The notes under the pieces were generated by a model. That model saw only the letters and a list, made by a program, of their open reading frames with translations. It was not told the origin of the DNA and made no database searches. A stretch of 64,000 nt of DNA. It comes from Platanthera guangdongensis (taxonomy: Eukaryota > Streptophyta > Magnoliopsida > Asparagales > Orchidaceae). The stretch is from the NCBI GenBank assembly GCA_039583875.1, contig CM077153.1, positions 115,378,568 through 115,442,567 on the forward strand, written 5' to 3'. Shown piece by piece: positions 54,923 through 64,000 of the stretch; within the stretch, counting starts at the first letter, position 1; each line of letters begins with the position of its first letter. Both the position numbers and the translations under genes were made by a program.

Positions 54923-57900
54923 GTGGTCGTACGGACAACCAGAATCCATCGTGAGCCCGCCCAGGAAGTTCAAAAAGTTTTCATCCTGAGAGGAGACGGA
55001 AGGACCGTCTCCATCAATGCGATGTCAGAAGAAAAGAGCAAGGAGTTGCTCATCCAATGCCTACTGGATAATATTGACGTATTCTCCTGGCCAACCTCTA
55101 ACATGCCAGGGATTAGTCACGTCGTAGGCCATAGGCTCAACATCTGCCCTGACTTCAGACCTGTGAAGTAGAAAAGCGGGCAGTGGTTACCACTCTCGCT
55201 GGCCCTAACAGGGAAGAAGTCCTCAAGTTACTCAATGCAGGATTTATCCGAGAAGTCCACTACCCAGAGTGCATTTCTAATGTAGTGATGGTGCGAAAGG
55301 CTAACAGGAAGTGAAGGATGCGCGTGGACTTCACCCGACTCAACAAGGCATGCCCCAAGGATTGCTATCCACTGCCCCGGTTAGACTCCTTGGTGGACTC
55401 TACGATGGGCTTCTCGGTGATAAGTTTCCTAGATGCTTTTTCGGGGTATCATCAGATTCAGATGCATGAGCCGGACATGCCCCACACCTTGTTTATAATG
55501 AACGAAGATTGTTATTGTTACCATGTCATGCCGTTCAGATTGAAGAATGCTGGAGCCACCTACCCGAGGATGATGAATTGTGTTCAAGCATCAGAAAGGT
55601 CGTAATTTAGTGATCTATGTTGACGATCTCCTCATCAAAAGCCCTGGGGTGGAGGATCATCTCAGAGACCTGACAGAAACGTTTGCCACTCTCCACATGT
55701 ACAACATGAGGCTCAACACGACAAAATGCGTCTTCAGGTCCAGTAAAGGGAAGTTCCTGGGACACTTATTCACCCCCTCAGTGCCTGAAGCCAAACCCTG
55801 ACAAAGTAAAGGCTGTGCTGGGGATGCAGCCCCTGTGAAGTCCAAAGGAGGTTTAACAATTGGCAGGGAGAGTCGCAGAGCCCAACCGCTTCATCTCGCG
55901 CTTCGGGTACAAGTGTGCCCCTTCAGAACCTTTCAGGGAGTAAATAAGTTTAAGTGGACCTAGGAATGCTGTCAGGTGTTCGAAGAGCTGAAGTTTCAGT
56001 TAACAACCACCCCACTTCTTTAGAGTCCGCGTCAATCAGAAGATCTGTTCTTGTACCTCGGGGTTGGTAGAGACGCCATCAGTTCAGTCCTGGTTCAGGA
56101 AGAGGGTCTGAGATAATTTCACATTTACTGCGTCAGCCACATGCTAAAGAGCGCTGAGACGCGCTACCCGATCTCGGAAAAGCTGGCACTGGCCTTGATA
56201 ATCTCAGCTTGAAGACTCCGTCCTTACTTTCAAACCCACTCCGTCAAGGTGGTCACTGATCATCCCGTTAGAGGTGTTCTAGAGAAGCCAAACCATTTAG
56301 GACGACTAGCGAAGTCGGCCATAGAGCTCAGTGAGTTTGACATATCATATATCCTAAGAACCGCCCTTAAAGCTCAGGTCTTGGCCGACTTCCTCACCGA
56401 CTTCACAGATGATGGCACCACCAAGCAAGAGATTTCGACCCATTGTGCTAGAAGATGTTCGTAGATAGGGCTTCCAGGCAAAGCTCCGTCGGAGCGGGAA
56501 TCGTCCTGATCAGTCCAAGCGACACCAGGAACGAGCAAGCAGGCAGATTCCTTTTTTTTTCACCACAACAATCAGACAGAGTATGAAGCGTTGGTCTCCG
56601 GGCTAAGCCTAGCTCGGAAGATCGCCATTGATGATATTGAAGTCAAGCCTGACTCGTTAATTGCTTCATAGATCAACAATGCTTTCGAGACAAGGGAGCC
56701 ACTTCTATAAAGGTATTTGACCCTCGCCAAGCAGTACATATGACGCTTCCGCACCTTTAACATCCAACATATTCCGAGGGAGGAGAATGCTGAGGCTGGC
56801 GAGTTAGCAAAATATGGACTCCTGGTCGGGGGAACTCTCACAGAGATTTCTTCCCGCGGTGGACGAGGCAGATGTTATGAAAATTGATCAACGCATGTCT
56901 TGGATAGACCCCTTTGTTCATTACCTCAAAACCGGGGAAGTCCATCCCTCAGTAAGCGACAAGTGGAGATTTAAGTTGAAAGCACCATACTATTCCTTAG
57001 TTTCTGAGGTCCTCTGTCGGAAGACCCTTCTCTCACCTTTGGCAAGGTGTATAACAGAGGTAGAGGTCCCTCAGATTCTGCAAGGGGTTGATTCGGGAAA
57101 ATGCGGTAGCTATTCGAAGGCCAGGACCCTCGAGTAAAGGATCCTTTGTCACAGATATTTCTGGTTAACGCTCAGGAAAAACTGTGGGGAGTTCGCCAAG
57201 AAGTGTATAAAGTGTCACAAATTCGCTCCCCTCCAGGTTCAGCCATCACAACCATGGTTGTCAGGATCACGATCCGGATCATAAGATCTTACGATCCAGA
57301 TTTTATAAATCGATCATGATTTTGTAAAGCGATCCTCGATCCAACCCTACTATCTGATTCAATCCTACCTCGAAATGATCTTATGTAGGATCTCGATCCT
57401 GACAACCTTGATCACAACAGTTGAGGTCCATTTCCGTCACTTGGCTATTCGCCATCTGTGGTATGGATTTGGTGGTTTCTTTCCCGACAACAAGTGGACA
57501 ACGACGCTTCACTCTGGTGATGATCGATTACTTCAACAAATGGATAGAAGGTAAAGCTTTGGTCAGGAGAACAACTCGGGTAGTCAAGAATTTCATTGGG
57601 GGTGAATTCGTCTGCCTATACAGGATCCCGACGGTAATTGTCATAAATAACAGTCTACAGTTCGCCAGCGAGGTGTTAGCTAGCTTCTGTGACCAGGTGG
57701 GGATAGAGCTCTCATTCTCATTAGTTTATCACCCGCACAGTAACGGTCAGGGGAGGCTGCCAATAAGCAAATTCTGAACTTGCTCAAGAAGAAGGTAGAG
57801 AACACTCGTGAGAATTGGGCAGTGCAGTTACCAGCATCCTGCGGATTCTTCAAACAACCCCCTCTTCGGCCACCAGAGAGACACCCTTCAAACTATCACA

Positions 57901-58316
57901 CTGTTCTGAGGCTCTCATTCCGGTGGAGTTCGACATGGTGAGTCCCCGAGTGCTCCTCTCTAAGCAAGGCGGTGACGACTGGATGGAAGGTAATGACAAA
58001 AAGATGAGGTGCATCCTTGACTTGATCAAGGAACTCAGAGATCAATTCGTCATCAAGCAAGAAGAAGCGAAACGAAGAATGACAGTATTTTGATAAGCAC
58101 GTTCGAGTAAAGCAGTTTATCGAGGGGGATCTTGTGATGAAGAAGGTGGATGCGGCCGTACTGGAGGCCTTAGTAGGTAAGCTCAACCCCAACTGGGAGG
58201 GGCCCTTCATCGTCAAGGTGAAACTGAAGAACGGGTCCTACCGGTTACAGATGCATGTAGGCGAAGAGATACCTAACACATGGAGCGGCGCGGACTTGCC
58301 GCGGTATTACTCCTAG
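54923..58316 (+). pseudogene. pol: Tat-lineage Ty3/gypsy pol remnant
   Basis: Fragments in several frames keep Tat pol order. Pre-RT: MPGISHVVGHRLNICPDFRP (54923-55171). RT: RVDFTRLNKACPKDCYPLPR, FLDAFSGYHQIQM and VIYVDDLLIKS (55318-55801). RNase H: AIELSEFDISYILRTALKAQ (56249-56464), then an extra RNase H-like NNQTEYEAL region (about 56450-56760). Integrase: KKCIKCHKFAPLQ, RRFTLVMIDYFNKWIEGKAL, YHPHSNGQ (57421-57777), and C-terminus NWEGPFIVKVKLKNGSYRL (58134-58316). The second catalytic Asp of integrase reads Asn (VINNSLQF). Gag and protease were not found. Confidence 0.82.
57253..57410. mobile_element. hAT-like MITE (158 bp) in Tat integrase
   Basis: Terminal inverted repeats CATGGTTGTCAGGATC and its complement-type end GATCCTGACAACCTTG are flanked by the exact 8-bp duplication ATCACAAC (57245-57252, 57411-57418). 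An 8-bp duplication and a CA(A/T)GG terminus fit hAT. Inside are repeated GATC-rich words. It sits between the zinc finger and core of integrase. Confidence 0.85.
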
Positions 58317-59906
58317 GTTGAGGTCCAAGGTTTATCCCTTCTTCCGAGTTCATTTTTCTGTTTAACTTAATACTTAGCTTTTATTTTTATTATGAGATGC
58401 TTACGACAAGGCTCTCTATGTGTATATGATTGCTGACGTTTTGCCAGTAAAAAGGCATGAGATGCTCTCGGAACATCAGAATATAGTATGAGGCCCTTGA
58501 TGTTGACCGACCTAACTTAGCCCTCTTTCTCTAGCCCGGTGAATCCCGAAGTTTGCTTGGACCCCCTTGCACGTATCCGGTCGTCTTGAGCGGAGGTCAT
58601 CAAGCTTCCGACCTTACTACCGGTATGGGCTACTTCCTTCATCCTAAGACAACTATAATTGCCCTCGTGGAGCCCGCCCCCAAGAATTTCACAAAATGGT
58701 TGGTGGATTTGGATTCCTCTCGTCGAGGCAATGAATTTTGACTACTTATACGTCAAATATGGTGGCGGAATGAGGTAGAAACGACTCCTGAAAGATGGCT
58801 ACGTTCAAAAATAATTTGTTGGAGCAAGTTGATGTCCGACCCCCTTGTTAACATTCCTAGATCTCTCACTAGCGTGGAGACACTCCCAAGTGGCACATGT
58901 AGCGGTGCAGATGTGATAGCCAACCGCGCATCGACTGATGTGTTGCTGCTGTAACTAGTTTCTTTCCGGGATAAGCTCTTAACAACAGGTGCTTTATACC
59001 CCTTCATGGTTTTTCAGCGCTGCTTGCGGATGAGAACCATGCGTATGCCTTATGCCCGACCGACAATCTTGACCTCTGGCAATGGGCTTGACAACTGCGA
59101 TGACGGTAGCCATATTCCCCTTGGATGTCTCTTCGGAGGAGCGCTCTGTCCTCGGATGCCCATAACCCCACTAGACATCCCAGGTCAGTGAGCAACTCAA
59201 GCATTTTTTCTTAGGGGTTCAATCACATGTTGAGCGGGTACTCAGGGAATACATGCCCGCTTCGCGCATTCTTGCGCCCAGAATGTAGTCGGGCGAGAAC
59301 TGGGCGGACATCCCGACAGACACACACACCTCACTCAACGCTATGGACAAGCGACATCTATCACGGTTATCAACTGCTACTCGGTTCAATGCAGATTTGT
59401 GTCCGGACGCGCGCCAACCTAGATGGGGCATGCAGACGTCCCTCCTGGTACGCGTGAACTCTTGACAAGGAACATTACGCAACGCGAATTCACAGCAAGA
59501 GTTTGTTCATCCTAGAAAAGAACGAAGCGTCAGGAATAGGGAATAAAAGAAAAGTTGCCACCACATATGATCGCAGAATCAAAAATAAATATATGTACAG
59601 GTGTACAAAATGTTCGACGCGGATAAAAAAAGAATGCGTGGCCCATCAAACAAACGAAGAAAAAACAAAAAAAAGTGCTACTGCTTGCTGGCGCCATCAG
59701 AATCTTCCCTGGACGATCCCTTAGGCCGCGATCTTTTTCTTGTTTCCCCGGAAGGGGTATACTCTCGTGTCATGGCGTGGGTTGAAGATAGGCCGAATCT
59801 GTCTGCTTCGTCATCGGAACCAGGATATCCATTTCCACGTCTTCAGGGAACATGGAGATGAAGTTTGCGTCTGCGAAAACTCGCTCTTAAGCGCGCCAAG
59901 CTCTAA
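58317..59906. other. Unassigned sequence after Tat pol
   Basis: This is probably the long non-coding 3' region typical of Tat elements. Short frames occur on both strands (58753-59007, 59219-59482 minus; 59503-59724 plus), with no domain recognised. Confidence 0.4.
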
Positions 59907-60815
59907 GGCTCTGTTTGACGCGGCGTTTTTGGAGTGGGTTGCCGCGTTTTTTGAAAACGCCGCGCCAAACTGTTGTTTTGGGACGGCGACTGGAGTCGCT
60001 GCCGCTGCGAAATCGTTCTTTTTCACGATTCCGGAGTCGCGAAAAATTTCCGCGACTCCGGAAATCGCGCTTCCCATCGCGCTCCAACAGCCCTACTTCG
60101 CAAACTATTGCCAGCAGTTTTTCTCTCCCGTTTTTTCCATGGATCGAACTGCTGCCATGGATCGAACTTCCATGGCTTTGTTTCACCGTTGCTCTGCATT
60201 TTCTCTCTTCCGTTTTTTTCTCCTGTTATTTCACTGGATCGTCCTGCTGCCATGGATCGAACTGTTGCCATGGATGGAACTTCCATGGCTCTGTTCCACA
60301 GTGGTATGAAACCAGATTTTGTCAAGGTTTTTTCCCAATTTTTTGCTGTCCTTGCACTGTTGCTCTGCATTCACAGTTTTCTCATTTGCTCAAATAAGAG
60401 GGATGGTGGGATGATAGCTGTGTTTATCCACTAAATAATTACTTCAAATGCGTGCAGATGTATTTTTAAATTTATTTATGTATATCCATTTTTTTGTGTT
60501 GATCAAGAGATATGTTACAAGTGAAAGACGGATCACGGTTATGTTTTTTTTTGGATAGTCTGTTATTCTGTAATTTCTCAAAAAAAATTATTTTAAGTTA
60601 TTGTTGTTTGTCTTTAATCACAAAAAATTAAACCGTCCTCCGCACATCTGTTTCGTCAAACAGCTTAACAACTTTTCTGTTTGAAATAACACTGCAACAA
60701 CTGTTCTTCCAAACAGATTCACAGATTCTGTCACCACTCTGCAAAACAACAGATTATTCCACCACTGCTTCCCACCACTGATTTTTCAGTCGCTGCAGCC
60801 GCGCCAAACAGAGCG
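59907..60815. mobile_element. Non-autonomous Tourist/Harbinger-like DNA element, 909 bp
   Basis: Ends GGCTCTGTTTGACGCGGC and, on the other strand, CGCTCTGTTTGGCGCGGC form terminal inverted repeats, flanked by the 3-bp duplication TAA (59904-59906, 60816-60818). Inside are inverted repeats of GAGTCGC/GCGACTC (59990-60065) and repeated CCATGGATCGAACT words (60135-60275). Its frames are artefacts of those repeats; no transposase is present. Confidence 0.75.
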
Positions 60816-60990
60816 TAAGTCTCGCGGATTGAGCCCCAACCCGAAGGACTGCCAGTGTGAACTTGGGATTGGCGGGCGTCAGACTCGCCTGGAGAAAGTA
60901 CGAGAATCGTGAGAAACCGCACTAAGGTACACGTAAAGGATGGATTTTGTGATGTAGGTTTACCTCTAGCTCTTTCTGCGGGCGAATGAT

Positions 60991-61380
60991 CTACGCCTGA
61001 GATCGCTCCACTTCATGCCTTTCTGAGCTGTTATACGCCAACGACCTCAGGGTGGCCACATCCGCCCTCTGCGCCATCTCCTCTACGGGTGTATCCTTCT
61101 TCTCTTGGAGGTCTGCTTGGCCAATGACTGCCGTAGAATCCGCTAGGGCGTGCGACATGATCTTTTGAGCCTCCCTCCAAGAGGGAATATCAGCACTGAG
61201 GGTTACCGCATGCGCCTCCTGATCAAGCAGTGGGTTGCCGACAATAACAATAAGGAACTGGAGGTCCGGGAGCGAGGTCCCCTCCCTTACCTCAACAACA
61301 ACCCGCGCGGATCTCTGCCTGGGACCATTGGAAGGAAGCAGCCTTCGAGGAACGCGACGACGCGACTGTCCTTTGGCCAT
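60991..61380 (-). CDS. Unknown antisense ORF, 129 residues
   Basis: This open frame is antisense to the Tat pol remnant and downstream of it. It has a basic N-terminus (MAKGQSRRRVPRRLL) and an Ala/Glu-rich, possibly helical C-terminal half (GQADLQEKKDTPVEEMAQRA). No domain is recognised. Some Tat-lineage elements carry an additional ORF, sometimes antisense, between pol and the 3' LTR; that is family knowledge and this ORF may be a fragment of one. It may also be chance. Confidence 0.3.
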   Translation of the reverse strand: MAKGQSRRRVPRRLLPSNGPRQRSARVVVEVREGTSLPDLQFLIVIVGNPLLDQEAHAVTLSADIPSWREAQKIMSHALADSTAVIGQADLQEKKDTPVEEMAQRADVATLRSLAYNSSERHEVERSQA

Positions 61381-61510
61381 ATGCGCGCTTCTTGTCCATG
61401 GCTGTTAACGCCACACCTGGGGGCTTGAACGACTTCTCCGTGCTCGCAAGTCAACTGCAAAATGGAAGAGCTTAGGGCCTGAAAGGGTGAAGAATTGCGA
61501 CTTAAACATC

Positions 61511-63156
61511 TGAGAATTCTCTAGAGGGAGTGGGGGGGGGGGGTGAATAGAGATTTAAAAAAAATATTTGTTGACAAACTATTTACTAAATTCAAACAAT
61601 CTCAGATTAACATCCACAATCACAGACACAATAAAATAAACAAATGAAAAAAATAAAAAAATGATGAAAAGAAAATAGTGACAACACAAAAAATTGGCAA
61701 ACATATAAGACACAGAGGTATAATAGTTTCTCAAAATCTGAGTACATCCACTCTTCTAAGACCTTTGTAGGAATACACTATCCTACTGAGTCTTTTGGTA
61801 AGCAGTCTTAGAATCATGAACTTTGTATTTTGATAAGCAGACTCTCAGAACCAAGTTTAGATATTTTGATAAGGAGATTTTGAATCAATGGTTGAGTCTT
61901 TTGATAAGGAGTCTCTTAGAGCCAAGACTGTATTTTGTAGAGAGATTCTTAAAACTCTTTATAAGTTACAGTATGAGAAATAGTAAGAGAGAAGAAGATG
62001 AACTATCTTCTATGATTAATTCTCCTTCAACAAATATTTGAGGACTGTTGGTACTAAGTATACTGGATCCTTTTGATGAATGAATCCTTACTAGAAGAAG
62101 GTGCAATAATTTGTTTTGCTTTTGACCCACTTGTATTTCAGATTGTTCTCTTAGATCATCTGTAGTTGCAGCAAAAAAGAGAATGAGAAGAAGTCTCTAC
62201 CGTTTCAATCTGAATTCTCTGTGTATTCTATTTGTTCTATGTTCTATATTTTATATGTTCTCTTGTTGAAATCTGAGTATATCAATTCTTAGACAATTTC
62301 GAATTCTCCTCAACAAGAAATTATCTTCAGAAGGAATAAAATATCCTTCTAATCTTTGTCTTCATGAATCACGTCGACCTCTTCAAAAGTCTTATATATA
62401 TTCATAATTTCTATAGAGAATTCTTCCTTTAATACTTCTTTTAACAACTCCGAGGATTCAAAAGTTTTCCATAACAATCATCTTCAAATAACTCTTGACT
62501 AATATTGTGAATTTTCCATTCTGGTCTGAATTCGACGCTGCGTCGACTTCTAGTAGAAGCAACTTCTAGTAGAAGGTGCGTCGAGATCTGTTTTTAAAAT
62601 AGAGCTTCTATCGACTTGGACAAATATTCATTGTTGTTTTGATATCTTATCGACGCATGCATGGTCTTCTATTTTGGAGGGGCGTCGGCTTGACTTCTTA
62701 AGTAGCCCTGACATCCAATTGAAGTTACGTCGACTTTTAGTCGCCGTTGCGTTGACTTATAATTGACGCATAATTACTTTGACTGATTTTCTTCTTATAT
62801 TCTGTTTGTTTTCTCATGCCCTTTGATATCCTCCACAGCTTTCTCTTCTCGAGAGCGTACCAGTTAACTCTCTTTATTCTCAGCCTTCCTTTTTCTGGTA
62901 TAATGAACTATTAAAGATTTTTTCTCATTTGCTGCATGAAACTCCTCCTGGACTGGTGATGCAACTTTGTCGGCATCCTTTGATGAAACCAAAGACTTTT
63001 CAGCATTAATAACCCCTTGAGTCTCTTCAACCACTCATGCAGCCTCTTTTGCAATAATATGTATATCAATCTAGTTATTCTTCTCCTCTCTTGATGATTC
63101 CCTTGGAGCTAATGTAGTAGGATGTTCTACAATATTAGTAGGATGATCCTCCATCA
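61511..63156 (-). repeat. Probable 3' LTR of second SIRE-like element
   Basis: It spans from TGAGAATTC to about CATCA before the PPT-like tract; limits are tentative. It contains repeated TTTTGATAAG(C/G)AG words at 61790-61910 and GCGTCGACTT-type words at 62535-62770. No gene. Confidence 0.45.
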
Positions 63157-63176
63157 ATTCTTGGTCTCCCCCCTCT

Positions 63177-64000
63177 TCATCCTACATCCTCCCCCTTCGA
63201 AACCTCATTAGCCAATGAGGTTAAGAAAGTTCTTGTAACAGAGGAGGAAGACAACCTTTCTTGCATTCCCTTCACAGAGGCAGTAACATCATCAATCTGG
63301 ATTTGCATGTGAGTAAATGTAGTTTGGAAGTTTGTCGCATGCTCATTCGTCAGTCGAGTGAGTGAAGCAGTATCCTGCTGCGCTGTTTGGAGAATTATGG
63401 AGTCTAGATTGAAAGTGAAAGTGTCTGGCACAGTAGATGAACTAGGTCTTGCATGTGAAGAAATTTGTTTTGTGGTATGCTGCGGAGCTGGGTCAAAAAT
63501 TTGGGGTGTGGTAGAGTCTGGAGGAATGGAGGATGAAGTTGGTAAACTAGATAGAGAATTCGTTGTCGGTTGGAAGACTGGTTTGATCAGGGAAAAGAGG
63601 AGAATCGTCATGCAGTGGAGAGGGTGGAGTAGATTTTCATTGGAACCCAAGCTTAATGATTTGCCCGATCCATTTAGAGAACAAAGCTATTATGATCCTT
63701 TTTTCAGGAGGAATTTTCGCTCCTTTTGATTTACACAGACCAAGATAGTTATGATGTAGTATCTGACTCATGAATGTCATATAGACATTCTCCTTTAATG
63801 AATACTTATGAGGTTTCATCTTTAGTAGGCATTTTCCCCAGTTTATCTTCTTATCCAGAACCAGTACTCCCATCAGATGCACCTGAGCTTTAGGATTACA
63901 TCATGTGCAGAAATCTTGCATTGTAGTATTTTTCCTACAATATCTGCCAGGAACTTGTACTTTTCAGAAAAATCATTCTTTTTCAGGTGGATTGACTTGT
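63177..64000 (-). pseudogene. Env-like ORF fragment of second SIRE-like element
   Basis: The frame 63882-63637 (VLVLDKKINWGKCLLKMKPH, FMSQILHHNYLGLCKSKG) parallels the first element's ORF3 block VICRKKFQWGHLLFDKIKES. The frame 63650-63177 is Ser/Thr/Pro-rich with a helical end (LTRLTNEHATNFQTTFTHMQ), as in ORF3 C-termini. Similarity is by eye and weak. Stops lie upstream of 63882. Confidence 0.5.

Larger units (their letters stand above)
61511..64000 (-). mobile_element. Second SIRE/Maximus-like copia element, 3' part
   Basis: The left end TGAGAATTCTCTAGAGGGAG… with a G run and GGTGAATAGAG resembles the start of the first SIRE LTR (CCTAGAGGGGGGTGAATCGG). A PPT-like CTCCCCCCTCTTC lies at 63166-63178, and an env-like ORF fragment lies to its right on the minus strand. 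The element runs off the window. Confidence 0.65.

Noticed and set aside
1..64000. Endogenous plant pararetrovirus or other virus
   Set aside because: Every RT seen is flanked by copia, gypsy or LINE features; no movement or coat protein motif was seen.

Overview
This window is plant nuclear DNA (an angiosperm, most likely a repeat-rich dicot; the species cannot be told from the sequence). Almost all of it is transposable elements and their debris. I found no convincing host gene, tRNA, rRNA or CRISPR array. The plant assignment rests on chromovirus Ty3/gypsy elements with chromodomain-like tails, a SIRE/Maximus-type Ty1/copia element with an extra env-like ORF, a Tat-lineage gypsy remnant, a plant RTE-type LINE, a Helitron with an intron-containing Rep/helicase gene, and Tourist-like and hAT-like MITEs.

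Left edge, 1-8046. A Ty1/copia element (copia-A, 1-4617) has nearly identical short LTRs and a pol-like region (protease, integrase, RT, RNase H) broken by frame changes and one stop. Pyrimidine-rich repeats sit where gag should be. It is followed by the tail of a chromovirus (about 4884-6584) and about 1.5 kb of AT-rich sequence in which I recognise nothing.

Centre, 8047-53165: a nest of insertions. A 358-bp tandem repeat received an RTE-type LINE (minus strand; pieces 8571-9142 and 50666-52993). That LINE was split by gypsy-1 (minus, 9148-50660, duplication CTCTG). Gypsy-1 was split twice. A SIRE/Maximus copia element (37781-50248) landed in its 5' LTR. Gypsy-2 (11626-33459, duplication ACAAC) landed in its integrase zinc finger. 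The 3' LTR of gypsy-2 was split by gypsy-3 (11825-19471, duplication GCTTT), which carries a palindromic Tourist-like MITE in RT, and by a Helitron (20361-29023). Splicing the pieces back in silico restores LTR lengths: gypsy-2 about 1.32 kb on both sides.

Right edge, 53166-64000. This holds a decayed Tat-lineage gypsy (54923-58316) with a 158-bp hAT-like MITE, unassigned sequence with a possible antisense ORF, a 909-bp Tourist-like DNA element, and the 3' part of a second SIRE/Maximus-like element running off the window.

Nothing here works as a host pathway. The functional logic is element biology: cis signals (LTR, PBS, PPT, Helitron ends) kept by copies whose proteins are broken. Such copies would depend on proteins supplied in trans. 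The least expected observations are the dense TTTCTCGAGAAA palindromes of the SIRE LTRs, the young-looking but gag-less copia-A, and the gypsy-2 derivative that kept gag and its chromodomain-like tail but lost the enzymes.
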